From a virus, in IMG/VR virus record IMGVR_UViG_3300006175_000035, positions 1-22,084 of that record: a stretch of DNA of 22,084 nucleotides; one strand, 5' to 3'. How positions within the stretch are numbered: position 1 is the first letter of the stretch; each line of letters begins with the position of its first letter. Below the pieces are notes generated by a model. That model was given only the letters and a program-made list of their open reading frames with translations. It ran no database searches and had not been told where the DNA came from. The position numbers and the translations under genes are program-made. This document shows, piece after piece, positions 14,679-22,084 of this stretch.

Positions 14679-16883
14679 ATGCCAAATCTACCGACTTACG
14701 ACTCGCCAAAAGCGCAGCAGGGATTGCAGGTCTCCGATCTGGGCGTCAGTGCATGGGAGCAAGCCGCCGGCACGTTCAGTCGCGTCGGTCGTCAGCTTGG
14801 TGAGGCTGCTAGCCATGTCATCGACACCTACCAGCAAAGCCAGCAGGCCGAGGACGCGGTCGATTTCACCAACAAGAGCACCGACTGGAATATCAAGTCC
14901 GATCAAGACTGGGCTGACTATCAGAAGAAGGGCGGCAAGGCAGAAGACTATCTGCGCGATGTCTACGAGCCGGGGCAGCAGAAACTTCTTGACGGCCTTC
15001 GCACCGACAAGGGCAGACAAGCTGCCGAGATGGCGCTGGCGGAACAGCGCTCGACATTCGCCAAGAAGATATTTGGTGATGAGGCGAAGGCTGCGTCGGA
15101 CAACGGAAAAATCGCGCTGGAAAACTCCGGTACCGTCTACGGGACACACGCTTTTGACGATCCGTCCAGTGCGCCCGCCAACTTCGCCGCATGGACGCAC
15201 AGCGCGGCGTTCCTTGCTGGCGCGCATGGTGTCAGCGCCGCAGACCTTGCAGAGATCACACAAAAGGGTGGCGAGTTCATCTACGGACAGTCGGCAGCCG
15301 GTTTGCTGCACAATTTCATGGTCGATCCGAACCCGACCCAAGAAAAAGCCGATGCGATCAAAAAAATCCTCGGTCAGGACGATTACCGCCAGTATCTCGG
15401 CAAAAACTATGGCGAGTACATCGACAAGCTGGACAAGGCCGTCGGTGCCAATGACGATGTGCAGGGCGAGATTGCCGCGCAGGCACTTCCCAGCATCTAC
15501 AAGGCGATCGAGAGCGGCGACGTAAAGCGGGCCGATCAGGCCGAAGTCCTTATCGCGGGCGACACGCACGGCGATCATCCTGAAGTGAGGCAGGCCGAGC
15601 AACGCAGGCAACTGGCGGATGCCTTGGCCGTCGGCACCGCGTCTCAGGGCATGGTCAATGTCTCGGACGCTGCGGCACAGAACGCCCTTCCTGCGCTGCA
15701 AGCGCGGATGCGCGATCCGAGCACGACGCCGGATCAGTTGGCACCGCTGCAACGCCAGTACGACGCCATTCTCAAGGCGATCAAGTCGCGGGACGAGGGG
15801 ATCAAGTCGGACGGGGCGCAATACTTCCTGAACAATCCGCAACTCTACGGCACCGTCAACGCGAAGTATCAGAAGTTCCTGCAGACCAAAGACCCGAAGG
15901 ACTTCGCAGCCTATGCGACGGCGGTTGCCTCAGCCGAGCGCACCATCAATCCGGCCAATCCGGTCAGGATTCTGCCGCAGGAATTGTTTCGCGACGTAGC
16001 GGCCCAGATCGGCGCTGCCACGCAAGACCCGGAAGGGGCGCTGACGGTGGCGACAACGCTCTCCAACCTGCGCACCTTGACCGGCCCCTACTGGAATGGC
16101 GTGGCGCATGAACTGCAAGCCAATGGCGTTCTCAAGGGCGGCGTGTTTGCCGCCGCACAGCTTATGGGCGACCCGAAATCATGGAGTTTGGGTCAGGAGA
16201 TCATCCGTGCGTCTGTGCTGAAGGACGAGGACTTGACCTTGTCGTCCGGCAAGCCGCGGGCTGCTGCCGACATGATCGCCGCCAAGGCGCTCAAGGATTT
16301 GTCCGCCACCTTCGCCGAGACGACCAACGGGCACGAACTGGTGGACTCCTACGTCCACGCCATCTCGGATGTGATGCGTGCGCGCGGCACGGTCGATGCG
16401 ACCACGGCAGCCAATCTGGCGCAGACGATGGTGCTGGACCGCTTCAACATCAGGAGCAACCTGCGCATCCCCAAGAACTTAGACGACAGGGACGTGGCCG
16501 ATGGTGCCGAGAACGTCATGGCGCATATCGACACGCACAACATCATCCCGCCGCCTAGTTTCAGCGGCCTCAAAGGCGAAGCGCAACGCACGGCCTATGT
16601 GCAAGATGTGCGCGACTACGGCCATTGGGTGACGAACGCGCAAGGCGATGGCGCACAACTGCGCGACCAGTTCGGTTCGCCGGTCTATGAGCGCAACCAG
16701 AAGGGCGCGAGCGTTCCCGTCGAAGTCCCCTACACCGATCTGGAAAAGATCGGACGCGGCATCCGTGGCCCGTTGAACCAGATCGGGCGCTTCCTGACGA
16801 ACCCCGGCTCCTTGCCTGAAATCAAGCCGACTGACGGCACGACATTCGTTCCGCCGTCACCGTTCGGCAAACCGAGACCCTGA
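14679..16883 (+). CDS. Large internal virion protein (gp15-like)
   Basis: This 734-residue protein is almost wholly helical and polar, with many Ala, Gln, Lys and Asp residues and no membrane segment or enzyme motif. It starts LPTYDSPKAQQGLQVSD, contains repeated DDYRQYLGKNYGEY and ALQARMRDPSTTPDQ like helical stretches and ends with a Pro-rich tail (VPPSPFGKPRP). Its position between the gp14-like and transglycosylase genes fits an ejection protein that forms part of the internal core and the trans-periplasmic tunnel. The call is by order and composition, not by a catalytic feature. It ends one base before the next start (TGATG). Confidence 0.75.
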   Translation: MPNLPTYDSPKAQQGLQVSDLGVSAWEQAAGTFSRVGRQLGEAASHVIDTYQQSQQAEDAVDFTNKSTDWNIKSDQDWADYQKKGGKAEDYLRDVYEPGQQKLLDGLRTDKGRQAAEMALAEQRSTFAKKIFGDEAKAASDNGKIALENSGTVYGTHAFDDPSSAPANFAAWTHSAAFLAGAHGVSAADLAEITQKGGEFIYGQSAAGLLHNFMVDPNPTQEKADAIKKILGQDDYRQYLGKNYGEYIDKLDKAVGANDDVQGEIAAQALPSIYKAIESGDVKRADQAEVLIAGDTHGDHPEVRQAEQRRQLADALAVGTASQGMVNVSDAAAQNALPALQARMRDPSTTPDQLAPLQRQYDAILKAIKSRDEGIKSDGAQYFLNNPQLYGTVNAKYQKFLQTKDPKDFAAYATAVASAERTINPANPVRILPQELFRDVAAQIGAATQDPEGALTVATTLSNLRTLTGPYWNGVAHELQANGVLKGGVFAAAQLMGDPKSWSLGQEIIRASVLKDEDLTLSSGKPRAAADMIAAKALKDLSATFAETTNGHELVDSYVHAISDVMRARGTVDATTAANLAQTMVLDRFNIRSNLRIPKNLDDRDVADGAENVMAHIDTHNIIPPPSFSGLKGEAQRTAYVQDVRDYGHWVTNAQGDGAQLRDQFGSPVYERNQKGASVPVEVPYTDLEKIGRGIRGPLNQIGRFLTNPGSLPEIKPTDGTTFVPPSPFGKPRP

Positions 16884-18526
16884 TGTCCTCTCAAGGACTT
16901 CCCTTCAACCCGGTCCTCAGTGGCGGACCGGCTGCTCCCATTGAGAGCTCGACGCTGTCCAAGCCGGACTTGGGCGGTGCCGCACAGAGCACATGGGGCG
17001 CGGCCTTCCGATCCAACTTCGGCCAATCGCCCGTCGTCACGGGACTGGCGCGCGCCTGGGGCGACTTCCAAGACCCCACACCCGTCAGCCATGACGATGC
17101 GGTCCGGCTGGTGCAGTCGCAAGGCTACGACGCGGCGTTCATTCCCAAGACCGGCATGAGCCGTGGTGCGATCAATATGGAGGTCGATCGCCAGTACCGC
17201 GTCAAGCAGGCGCAGATCATGCTTGAGCGCGGTGGCGGTGGCGGCTTCGTCACCAACTCGACGGCAGCCTTGGCTGCTGGCTTGTCCGATCCGAGCAACA
17301 TTGTTCTGGGTCCTGCCTTTGGGGCTGTAGCGGACGTGGCACGGGGCGGCTTGGCGGTGAGGGCCGGAATCGGGGCTGCCATGGGAGCGGCCTACGCGGG
17401 CGGCATGGAGTCAGCGCAGGCCCATCTGACGGGGCATGACGAAGACATCGGCTCCTGGTCGATGTTGAGCAACATGACGCAGAGTGCGGCCCTCTTCGGA
17501 CTGATGCACGGCGCCCTTGGTCCGCGTGTCGCGCCGGAAACGATCAAGGCGGCAACCGCTGGCCGTCTCGTGTTGAGCGATGTTTATGGACTTGAGCGCA
17601 GCGGTGAAACGGCTGTCTCTCCCAAAGGTGCTGTTGGGCGCGGGCAGGTCATGCCTGAGACGGCAAGGACGCTCGGCTTTGATCCGTCGCGGCTGGGCGA
17701 GCCGGAATACAACGCCAAGGTCACGCAAGCCGTCTTGGACGATCTTCAGAAGAAGTTTCCCAATGACCGCGAAGCGCAGGCCGTCGGCTACAACGCCGGT
17801 CCCGGCAGGGCGAACGAATGGATCAAGGCTGGCCGCAATGACGCCGTGTTACCAAAAGAGACACAGGCCTATCTTGCCAGACTGCGCGGTGGGGTTGAGG
17901 GCGGTGAAGTCATTGCACGGCGCGCAGCCGCACCAGAAGACGAGCGGGTAACATCGCCCGCATCTCTCTCCGACGATCAGGCAGGAGAATTGCGCGCACG
18001 GCTGGCCGAGCTCGAAGCCAAGGCCGACAGGACGCCGGTGGAAGATGCCACGCTCGCGAGCATCCGCGATCTGATGAAGGAATCCGCCGATAGTGTTGCC
18101 GAGAAGCAACGGTTGGCGCAAGTCGCGCTGGCGCAATATGCCGCCGACAATCCTGTCAGTGTGGACCCGTTCCGTAGCGGCGTTCCATCCGATCCGCTCA
18201 AGGCGCAGGCCGTTGACAATGCAGCCCGCGCTGCCATGCCGGACGCGCTCAAGAACACGCCTGCCCCGTCGAGCGTGCCCATCATCAAATCGCTTGAGAC
18301 GAAGCCAGAAGAACCGAATGCGCTCGCGCAACAGTTTGTCAAAGACGCCAAGGCGCGTGTGACGGCGCTCAAGCCGGAACGCGGCGAAGCCTTTGACGAG
18401 GCCGTGAACGAAGCGCCGCTGGAACATGAGCCGGATACCAAGATGACGCACGACGAGTTCACCAAGTCCGTTCAGGCGGCGGTGCAATGCGCAATGGCGC
18501 AGGGGGTGAAACTTGCCGTCGAATAA
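16883..18526 (+). CDS. Internal virion protein with lytic transglycosylase (SLT) domain
   Basis: Residues about 230-335 carry an SLT-type domain: GLERSGETAVSPKGAVGRGQ with the likely catalytic Glu238, VMPETARTLG, and GYNAGPG at 302-308, then the ETQAYLARL end. This would open peptidoglycan locally as DNA enters, as T7 gp16 does. An earlier hydrophobic, Gly/Ala-rich stretch (about residues 127-177) may touch the membrane. The C-terminal third is helical and acidic (RARLAELEAKADRTPVEDAT). The Glu-to-SPKGA spacing is a residue or so different from common SLT enzymes, so the exact catalytic Glu is a judgement. It overlaps the following TTG start by 14 nt. Confidence 0.87.
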   Translation: MSSQGLPFNPVLSGGPAAPIESSTLSKPDLGGAAQSTWGAAFRSNFGQSPVVTGLARAWGDFQDPTPVSHDDAVRLVQSQGYDAAFIPKTGMSRGAINMEVDRQYRVKQAQIMLERGGGGGFVTNSTAALAAGLSDPSNIVLGPAFGAVADVARGGLAVRAGIGAAMGAAYAGGMESAQAHLTGHDEDIGSWSMLSNMTQSAALFGLMHGALGPRVAPETIKAATAGRLVLSDVYGLERSGETAVSPKGAVGRGQVMPETARTLGFDPSRLGEPEYNAKVTQAVLDDLQKKFPNDREAQAVGYNAGPGRANEWIKAGRNDAVLPKETQAYLARLRGGVEGGEVIARRAAAPEDERVTSPASLSDDQAGELRARLAELEAKADRTPVEDATLASIRDLMKESADSVAEKQRLAQVALAQYAADNPVSVDPFRSGVPSDPLKAQAVDNAARAAMPDALKNTPAPSSVPIIKSLETKPEEPNALAQQFVKDAKARVTALKPERGEAFDEAVNEAPLEHEPDTKMTHDEFTKSVQAAVQCAMAQGVKLAVE

Positions 18527-21137
18527 TTGCCGAGGAGAGATCGAGGCCGCTCTTGGTCGTGCGTTGACGGCCAGCGAGTACAAGGCTGTTTCGCGCAATG
18601 GTGCCAAGCTCAAGGCCGCGATCGACGGCGCCAATGGCAACCCGACCGCTGCGAACACCATCCTCGACAACTTCCTGAAAGAGCGCGAGTTCATCAAGGA
18701 CGCCAAGAAGATGATGGCGGCTCAACGCGAACTCGCGAACGCCAACTTGCAGGATCGCGTCTTTGCGAGCGGCGACTTTGCGTGGAAGGCTCCCGGCGAA
18801 GTCTTGAAGTCCATGCTGATCGGCTCGCTCAAGGTCTTCAAAGGGGCAGGCGACAGCCTCGGCAGAAACATCACACGCGGCTCCGCGCAGCGGATGCAGG
18901 CCATCTTCGACCATCTGGAACAGGAAGGGCTTGCGCAATACGCCTTCAGCGGCACGGACGAGAAGAACCTGTGGCGGGCGTTTGCCGCACTCTCGGCTGG
19001 CGAGGACGCCACCAAATTCGGCGATCTCGCAGCGCGCACCGCCACACTGCTCAAGAAGCACACCGACGCGCTTTGGTTCGACAAGCACGCGGCTGGCATC
19101 CCGCAGGGCAGGCTCGAGGATTGGGCTGGCCCTCAGATGCACGATCCGTATTCGCTAGCGCGCGCCGGTGGCAACAGGTTCGGCAGCGATGCATCCGCGA
19201 AGGCGTGGGTCGATTCAGTCATGCCGCGCCTGGATTGGTCCAAGAGTTTCGGCGGTCAGTTTCTTGCGGCGGACGACACCCTGCGTTCACGCCGTCTCAC
19301 GGAAATATGGACGCAGTTCGTCGCCAACGAGCATCTGAAATATGGCGGCAACAACTTCCTCAAGAACCGCGAAATCCATTTCCAGTCGCCGGTCGATGCC
19401 TACAACTACAACGCCGAGTATGGCAACGGTCGCACGCTGGCCGAGAACGTCGTCAGCCACCTCTCGCGCGGTGCCCGCGATGTCGAGACCGCCAAGATGT
19501 TCGGCTCCAATGTGGAATACTCGTTCCGCAAGGTTGCGGACGGGATGCAGAAGATCATCAACGAGAACCCGGACATCTCGCCCAGCAAGCGCGCCAAGGC
19601 CATCAAGGAAATCGCCGCGACAACCGACAAGGCCGAGAAGTATTGGATACCATCGCTGACCGACAGTCTCGTCAATCCCGAGCACGGTGGCGCGGCGCAG
19701 TATCTCGCGGCAATGCGCACAGGCATCAACGCGCTGGCGGCTGCCGGTGCAACGCCTGTCCTGATCGGCGACATCCCGCTTGCGATGCGGCTCATGGGCG
19801 AACACGGCGGGCGTTCGCTGCAAGGCTATGTCAATGGTCTGAAGAAAAGCGTCGATTGGATGGCGGGGCTTTCCAAAGAAGAACGCTCGCGCCTCGCGGC
19901 CAGTGGCGAAGTGCTGTTGCAGGATGCAACCCGTCCGATGACGCACGCGCACACCGATTGGGCTGGCTTCGGCATCGTCAACCGCATGGAACAAATGCTG
20001 ATGAAGTACGGCGGTCACACCGGCTGGACCGATCGCTTCCACATGAACCAGCTTGTCAACTTCGGCATGGATCATTGGTTCGACAAGGATCGTGCGTTTG
20101 CTGATCTGCTTCCCGGCCAGCAAGACTTGTTCACGCGCTACGGGATCAGCGCGAAAGAGTGGGATGTGATCCGCCAGCAAGACCCGCTGATGTTCGACAA
20201 TAACAAGGCTGGTATCTTCACGCCGCGCAACGTGCGCCAGATGGATTTAGAGAAATTCAAGGCGCTGGTAGGACAGGACGCGTCCGATAGCCTCTTGCGC
20301 TCCACACGCACAGATGTTGCGGACAAGTACCGCAACCTGCTTGGCGACATGGCGGAACGTGGCACGGCTGCGCCGGATGCGGAGATGCGTGCGATCACGC
20401 TGCATGGCACACGACCGGCAACGCCCGTCGGCGAGCTCGTGCGCAATTTCAATTCTCTGAAATCGTGGACCTACAACCTCATGCGCAATCATCTGGGCGC
20501 GAGCATCTACGGCGATGCCAACCCGGACAATGTCGGCTGGGGCAAGGCCATGTGGGCGTTTGCGACAGGGCAGGGCGGCAACCGTGGCGGGCGCCTCGGC
20601 ATGGCGAAGTTCATCGCCAACAACCTCGTATTCGGCACACTCATCGTCACGCTGGCCGACATCCGTGACGGCAAGCAGCCGGAACTGCCGACAAGCGGAG
20701 AGGCTGCGGGTGATCTCTTGTGGCGCGGGTTCGCACGTCAGGGCCTTGGGCTCTATTCCGATTTGCTGATGAGTCAGTTGGAACACCCGGATCAATCTCC
20801 GTTTGAGACGGTCGGCAGACTGGCTGGTCCATCTGTCGGCGATGCCGTCGATCTGACGCAAGCCGCTGCGCGCATCGCAAAGTCGCTGTGGAACTACTCG
20901 AGCGACCCGGACTACGACAGCGACAAGTTCTGGAAGTCGATGGATCGCAGCGGCGCTCAGGCTGGCCGTGTCGGATACAGCCTCATTCCCGGCACGAACT
21001 TCGCGTGGGCGAAGTGGGCGACCGATTACTACATCAAGGACAATCTGCTCGACATGCTCAATCCCGGCTACAAGGATCGGCTCTTGAAGCGTGCGCAGGA
21101 TCAGGGACGGCCTTACGTGCTGGCACCGCAGCAATGA
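18513..21137 (+). CDS. Large ejection / internal core protein, 874 aa
   Basis: The TTG at 18513 has GGGGGTG a few bases upstream and begins MPSNNCRGEIEAALGRALT, a start-like motif common in large phage internal proteins, so I accept it although it overlaps the previous gene by 14 nt. No enzyme motif is recognised. Regions include a long charged helical body, YIVNRMEQ-like helices near residue 490 (GFGIVNRMEQMLMKYGG) and a hydrophobic segment at about 697-717 (MAKFIANNLVFGTLIVTLAD) followed by DIRDGKQPELPTS. The order and length suggest it completes the gp16-like ejection protein that the separate transglycosylase gene begins. Its C-terminal GLYSDLLMSQL region resembles others in podophage internal proteins. 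Confidence 0.75.
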   Translation: MPSNNCRGEIEAALGRALTASEYKAVSRNGAKLKAAIDGANGNPTAANTILDNFLKEREFIKDAKKMMAAQRELANANLQDRVFASGDFAWKAPGEVLKSMLIGSLKVFKGAGDSLGRNITRGSAQRMQAIFDHLEQEGLAQYAFSGTDEKNLWRAFAALSAGEDATKFGDLAARTATLLKKHTDALWFDKHAAGIPQGRLEDWAGPQMHDPYSLARAGGNRFGSDASAKAWVDSVMPRLDWSKSFGGQFLAADDTLRSRRLTEIWTQFVANEHLKYGGNNFLKNREIHFQSPVDAYNYNAEYGNGRTLAENVVSHLSRGARDVETAKMFGSNVEYSFRKVADGMQKIINENPDISPSKRAKAIKEIAATTDKAEKYWIPSLTDSLVNPEHGGAAQYLAAMRTGINALAAAGATPVLIGDIPLAMRLMGEHGGRSLQGYVNGLKKSVDWMAGLSKEERSRLAASGEVLLQDATRPMTHAHTDWAGFGIVNRMEQMLMKYGGHTGWTDRFHMNQLVNFGMDHWFDKDRAFADLLPGQQDLFTRYGISAKEWDVIRQQDPLMFDNNKAGIFTPRNVRQMDLEKFKALVGQDASDSLLRSTRTDVADKYRNLLGDMAERGTAAPDAEMRAITLHGTRPATPVGELVRNFNSLKSWTYNLMRNHLGASIYGDANPDNVGWGKAMWAFATGQGGNRGGRLGMAKFIANNLVFGTLIVTLADIRDGKQPELPTSGEAAGDLLWRGFARQGLGLYSDLLMSQLEHPDQSPFETVGRLAGPSVGDAVDLTQAAARIAKSLWNYSSDPDYDSDKFWKSMDRSGAQAGRVGYSLIPGTNFAWAKWATDYYIKDNLLDMLNPGYKDRLLKRAQDQGRPYVLAPQQ

Positions 21138-22084
21138 GCAGGATCACGCGCGTCCGTGGCATTCGCTCACCTGTCGGTCCGGGTTCTGTTCTCGCACGCT
21201 CGGATGGCGGTACGGGGCCGGTCACGCCGCACAAGGCGCAAGGCGGCATCCTCGCCAAGAAGGGCAAGCTGGCGCTGCAACTGACTGGCGATGTGAGCAA
21301 CGACACGACCGGCAAGACGACCGTCGGCGCCTTGGCCGGTGTTCCGCTTGACGTATCGACCCTTACCAACGGCTTCGTGCTCGCCTACGACAGCGGGTCC
21401 AGCACGCTCAAATTGCAGGCAGGCGGTGCCAGTGGGGCCACAGCCTTCACAGGACTGACGGACGTTCCGGGCAGCTATTCCGGCGCGTCGCTCAAAGGCG
21501 TGCGTGTCAATGCCAGCGCGACAGGACTTGAGTTTCATGCGCCATTGTTCACGGACCTTGCCGACGCGCCGTCCAGCTATACGAGCCAGGCGCTCAAGGC
21601 GGTCCGCGTCAACGCAGGTGCCACCGCTCTTGAGTTCTACACGCCGAGTTCTGGCGGTGCGACGGCCTTCACCGGCCTGTCCGACGTTCCGGCAAGCTAT
21701 TCCGGGCAGACGCTCAAGGCCGTGCGTGTCAACGCGGGCGAGACGGCGTTGGAGTTCTATACGCCGTCTGCCGGTGGCGGCTACTCGGCAGGAACGCCGC
21801 CCACCATCGTTCAGAGCGTCGTGGACAATTCTGGCGCAGCCACGATCACATTCCCGTCCGCACCGACCAACGGCAACATCCTCGTCGTCATGGCGTTCAA
21901 TCCGACGGTTGGAACACAGGGCACAGGCTGGACGCTGGCAGGAAACAACGGCGCCGGAACCGACTTCGGACTGTTGCTGACGAAGACGGCCGGCGCATCG
22001 GAGCCTGCATTGCAGACGCCGCTTTCGTCCTCGCCGGGAGGGACAGGCGTTCTCATGGGCTGGGAACTGACGCCAAGCACCTTG
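21134..22084 (+). CDS. Tail fibre-type protein, 3' truncated
   Basis: The gene starts at an ATGA overlap with the preceding stop, and its frame stays open for 317 codons to the window edge. The first 90 residues include GPGSVLARSDGGTGPVTPHK and beta-rich KKGKLALQLTGDVS. Then come three repeats of FTGLxDVPxSYxGxxLKxVRVNAxxTxLEFxxP. After them is a domain starting TIVQSVVDNSGAATITFPSAP, with the GNILVVMAF strand and GWTLAG. That mix of DVP-type repeats and a late beta-sandwich is typical of phage tail fibre or appendage proteins. The receptor-binding end is missing. It is placed last after the ejection genes, as fibres often are. Confidence 0.8.
   Translation, partial: MSRITRVRGIRSPVGPGSVLARSDGGTGPVTPHKAQGGILAKKGKLALQLTGDVSNDTTGKTTVGALAGVPLDVSTLTNGFVLAYDSGSSTLKLQAGGASGATAFTGLTDVPGSYSGASLKGVRVNASATGLEFHAPLFTDLADAPSSYTSQALKAVRVNAGATALEFYTPSSGGATAFTGLSDVPASYSGQTLKAVRVNAGETALEFYTPSAGGGYSAGTPPTIVQSVVDNSGAATITFPSAPTNGNILVVMAFNPTVGTQGTGWTLAGNNGAGTDFGLLLTKTAGASEPALQTPLSSSPGGTGVLMGWELTPSTL
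21440..21766 (+). repeat. Three in-frame repeats in the tail fibre gene
   Basis: Three units begin FTGLTDVPGSY, FTDLADAPSSY and FTGLSDVPASY and end LEFHAP, LEFYTP and LEFYTP. Unit starts are 102 and 120 bp apart, and the longer step comes from an extra SSGGA linker. Units two and three share long stretches of similar DNA, which suggests duplication of fibre shaft segments. Confidence 0.85.

Overview
The window is 22 kb of the structural half of a podovirus-type tailed phage or a closely related prophage. Every supported gene is on the + strand, and most neighbours overlap by 1-17 nt or sit within a few bases of each other. The order is portal, scaffold, capsid, tail tubular A, tail tubular B, internal virion (ejection) proteins, tail fibre, as in T7/phiKMV-like podophages. 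The sequence is GC-rich by eye (about 60 %), which would fit a proteobacterial host, possibly alphaproteobacterial. Nothing here proves the host, and no integrase, polymerase, terminase or lysis cassette lies inside the window.

Region 1 (1-3229) is the head assembly block. It holds the 3' part of the portal gene, two small genes (one Bbp19-like), the scaffold, an HNH_3 homing-type endonuclease and three tiny genes: a basic 57-aa protein with a TTG start and two single-pass membrane peptides. Region 2 (3230-3370) is the only gap over 100 nt and lies just before the major capsid gene. Region 3 (3371-8920) starts with the major capsid protein. Nine more small to medium genes follow, mostly beta-rich virion-like proteins. 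Among them are a coiled-coil protein, a 57-aa four-cysteine protein and a 404-aa LamG-like protein with five exact-length 18-residue repeats.

Region 4 (8921-14263) holds tail tubular protein A, a small unknown, an endonuclease VII-type endonuclease and tail tubular protein B. Both tail tubular proteins carry inserted modules resembling family 5/12 carbohydrate-binding modules, about three in A and four in B. The conserved beginning of the B protein lies upstream of any ATG, GTG or TTG codon in its frame. It appears to start at an ATC codon behind a good Shine-Dalgarno sequence that is embedded in the 3' end of the endonuclease gene.

Region 5 (14265-21137) has four probable ejection proteins: a small gp14-like protein, a 734-aa gp15-like protein, a 547-aa protein with a lytic transglycosylase (SLT) domain and an 874-aa protein. 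The last two together probably do what T7 gp16 does. Region 6 (21134-22084) is the beginning of a tail fibre gene with three repeats, cut by the window edge.

The genes work as one assembly programme. The scaffold shapes the capsid around the portal, the tail tubular proteins complete the neck and tail, the internal proteins are packed in the head and ejected through the envelope, and the fibre and glycan-binding-like modules would contact the host surface. The two endonucleases are passengers within the operon and have visibly lower GC and more AAA/AAG codons than their neighbours.
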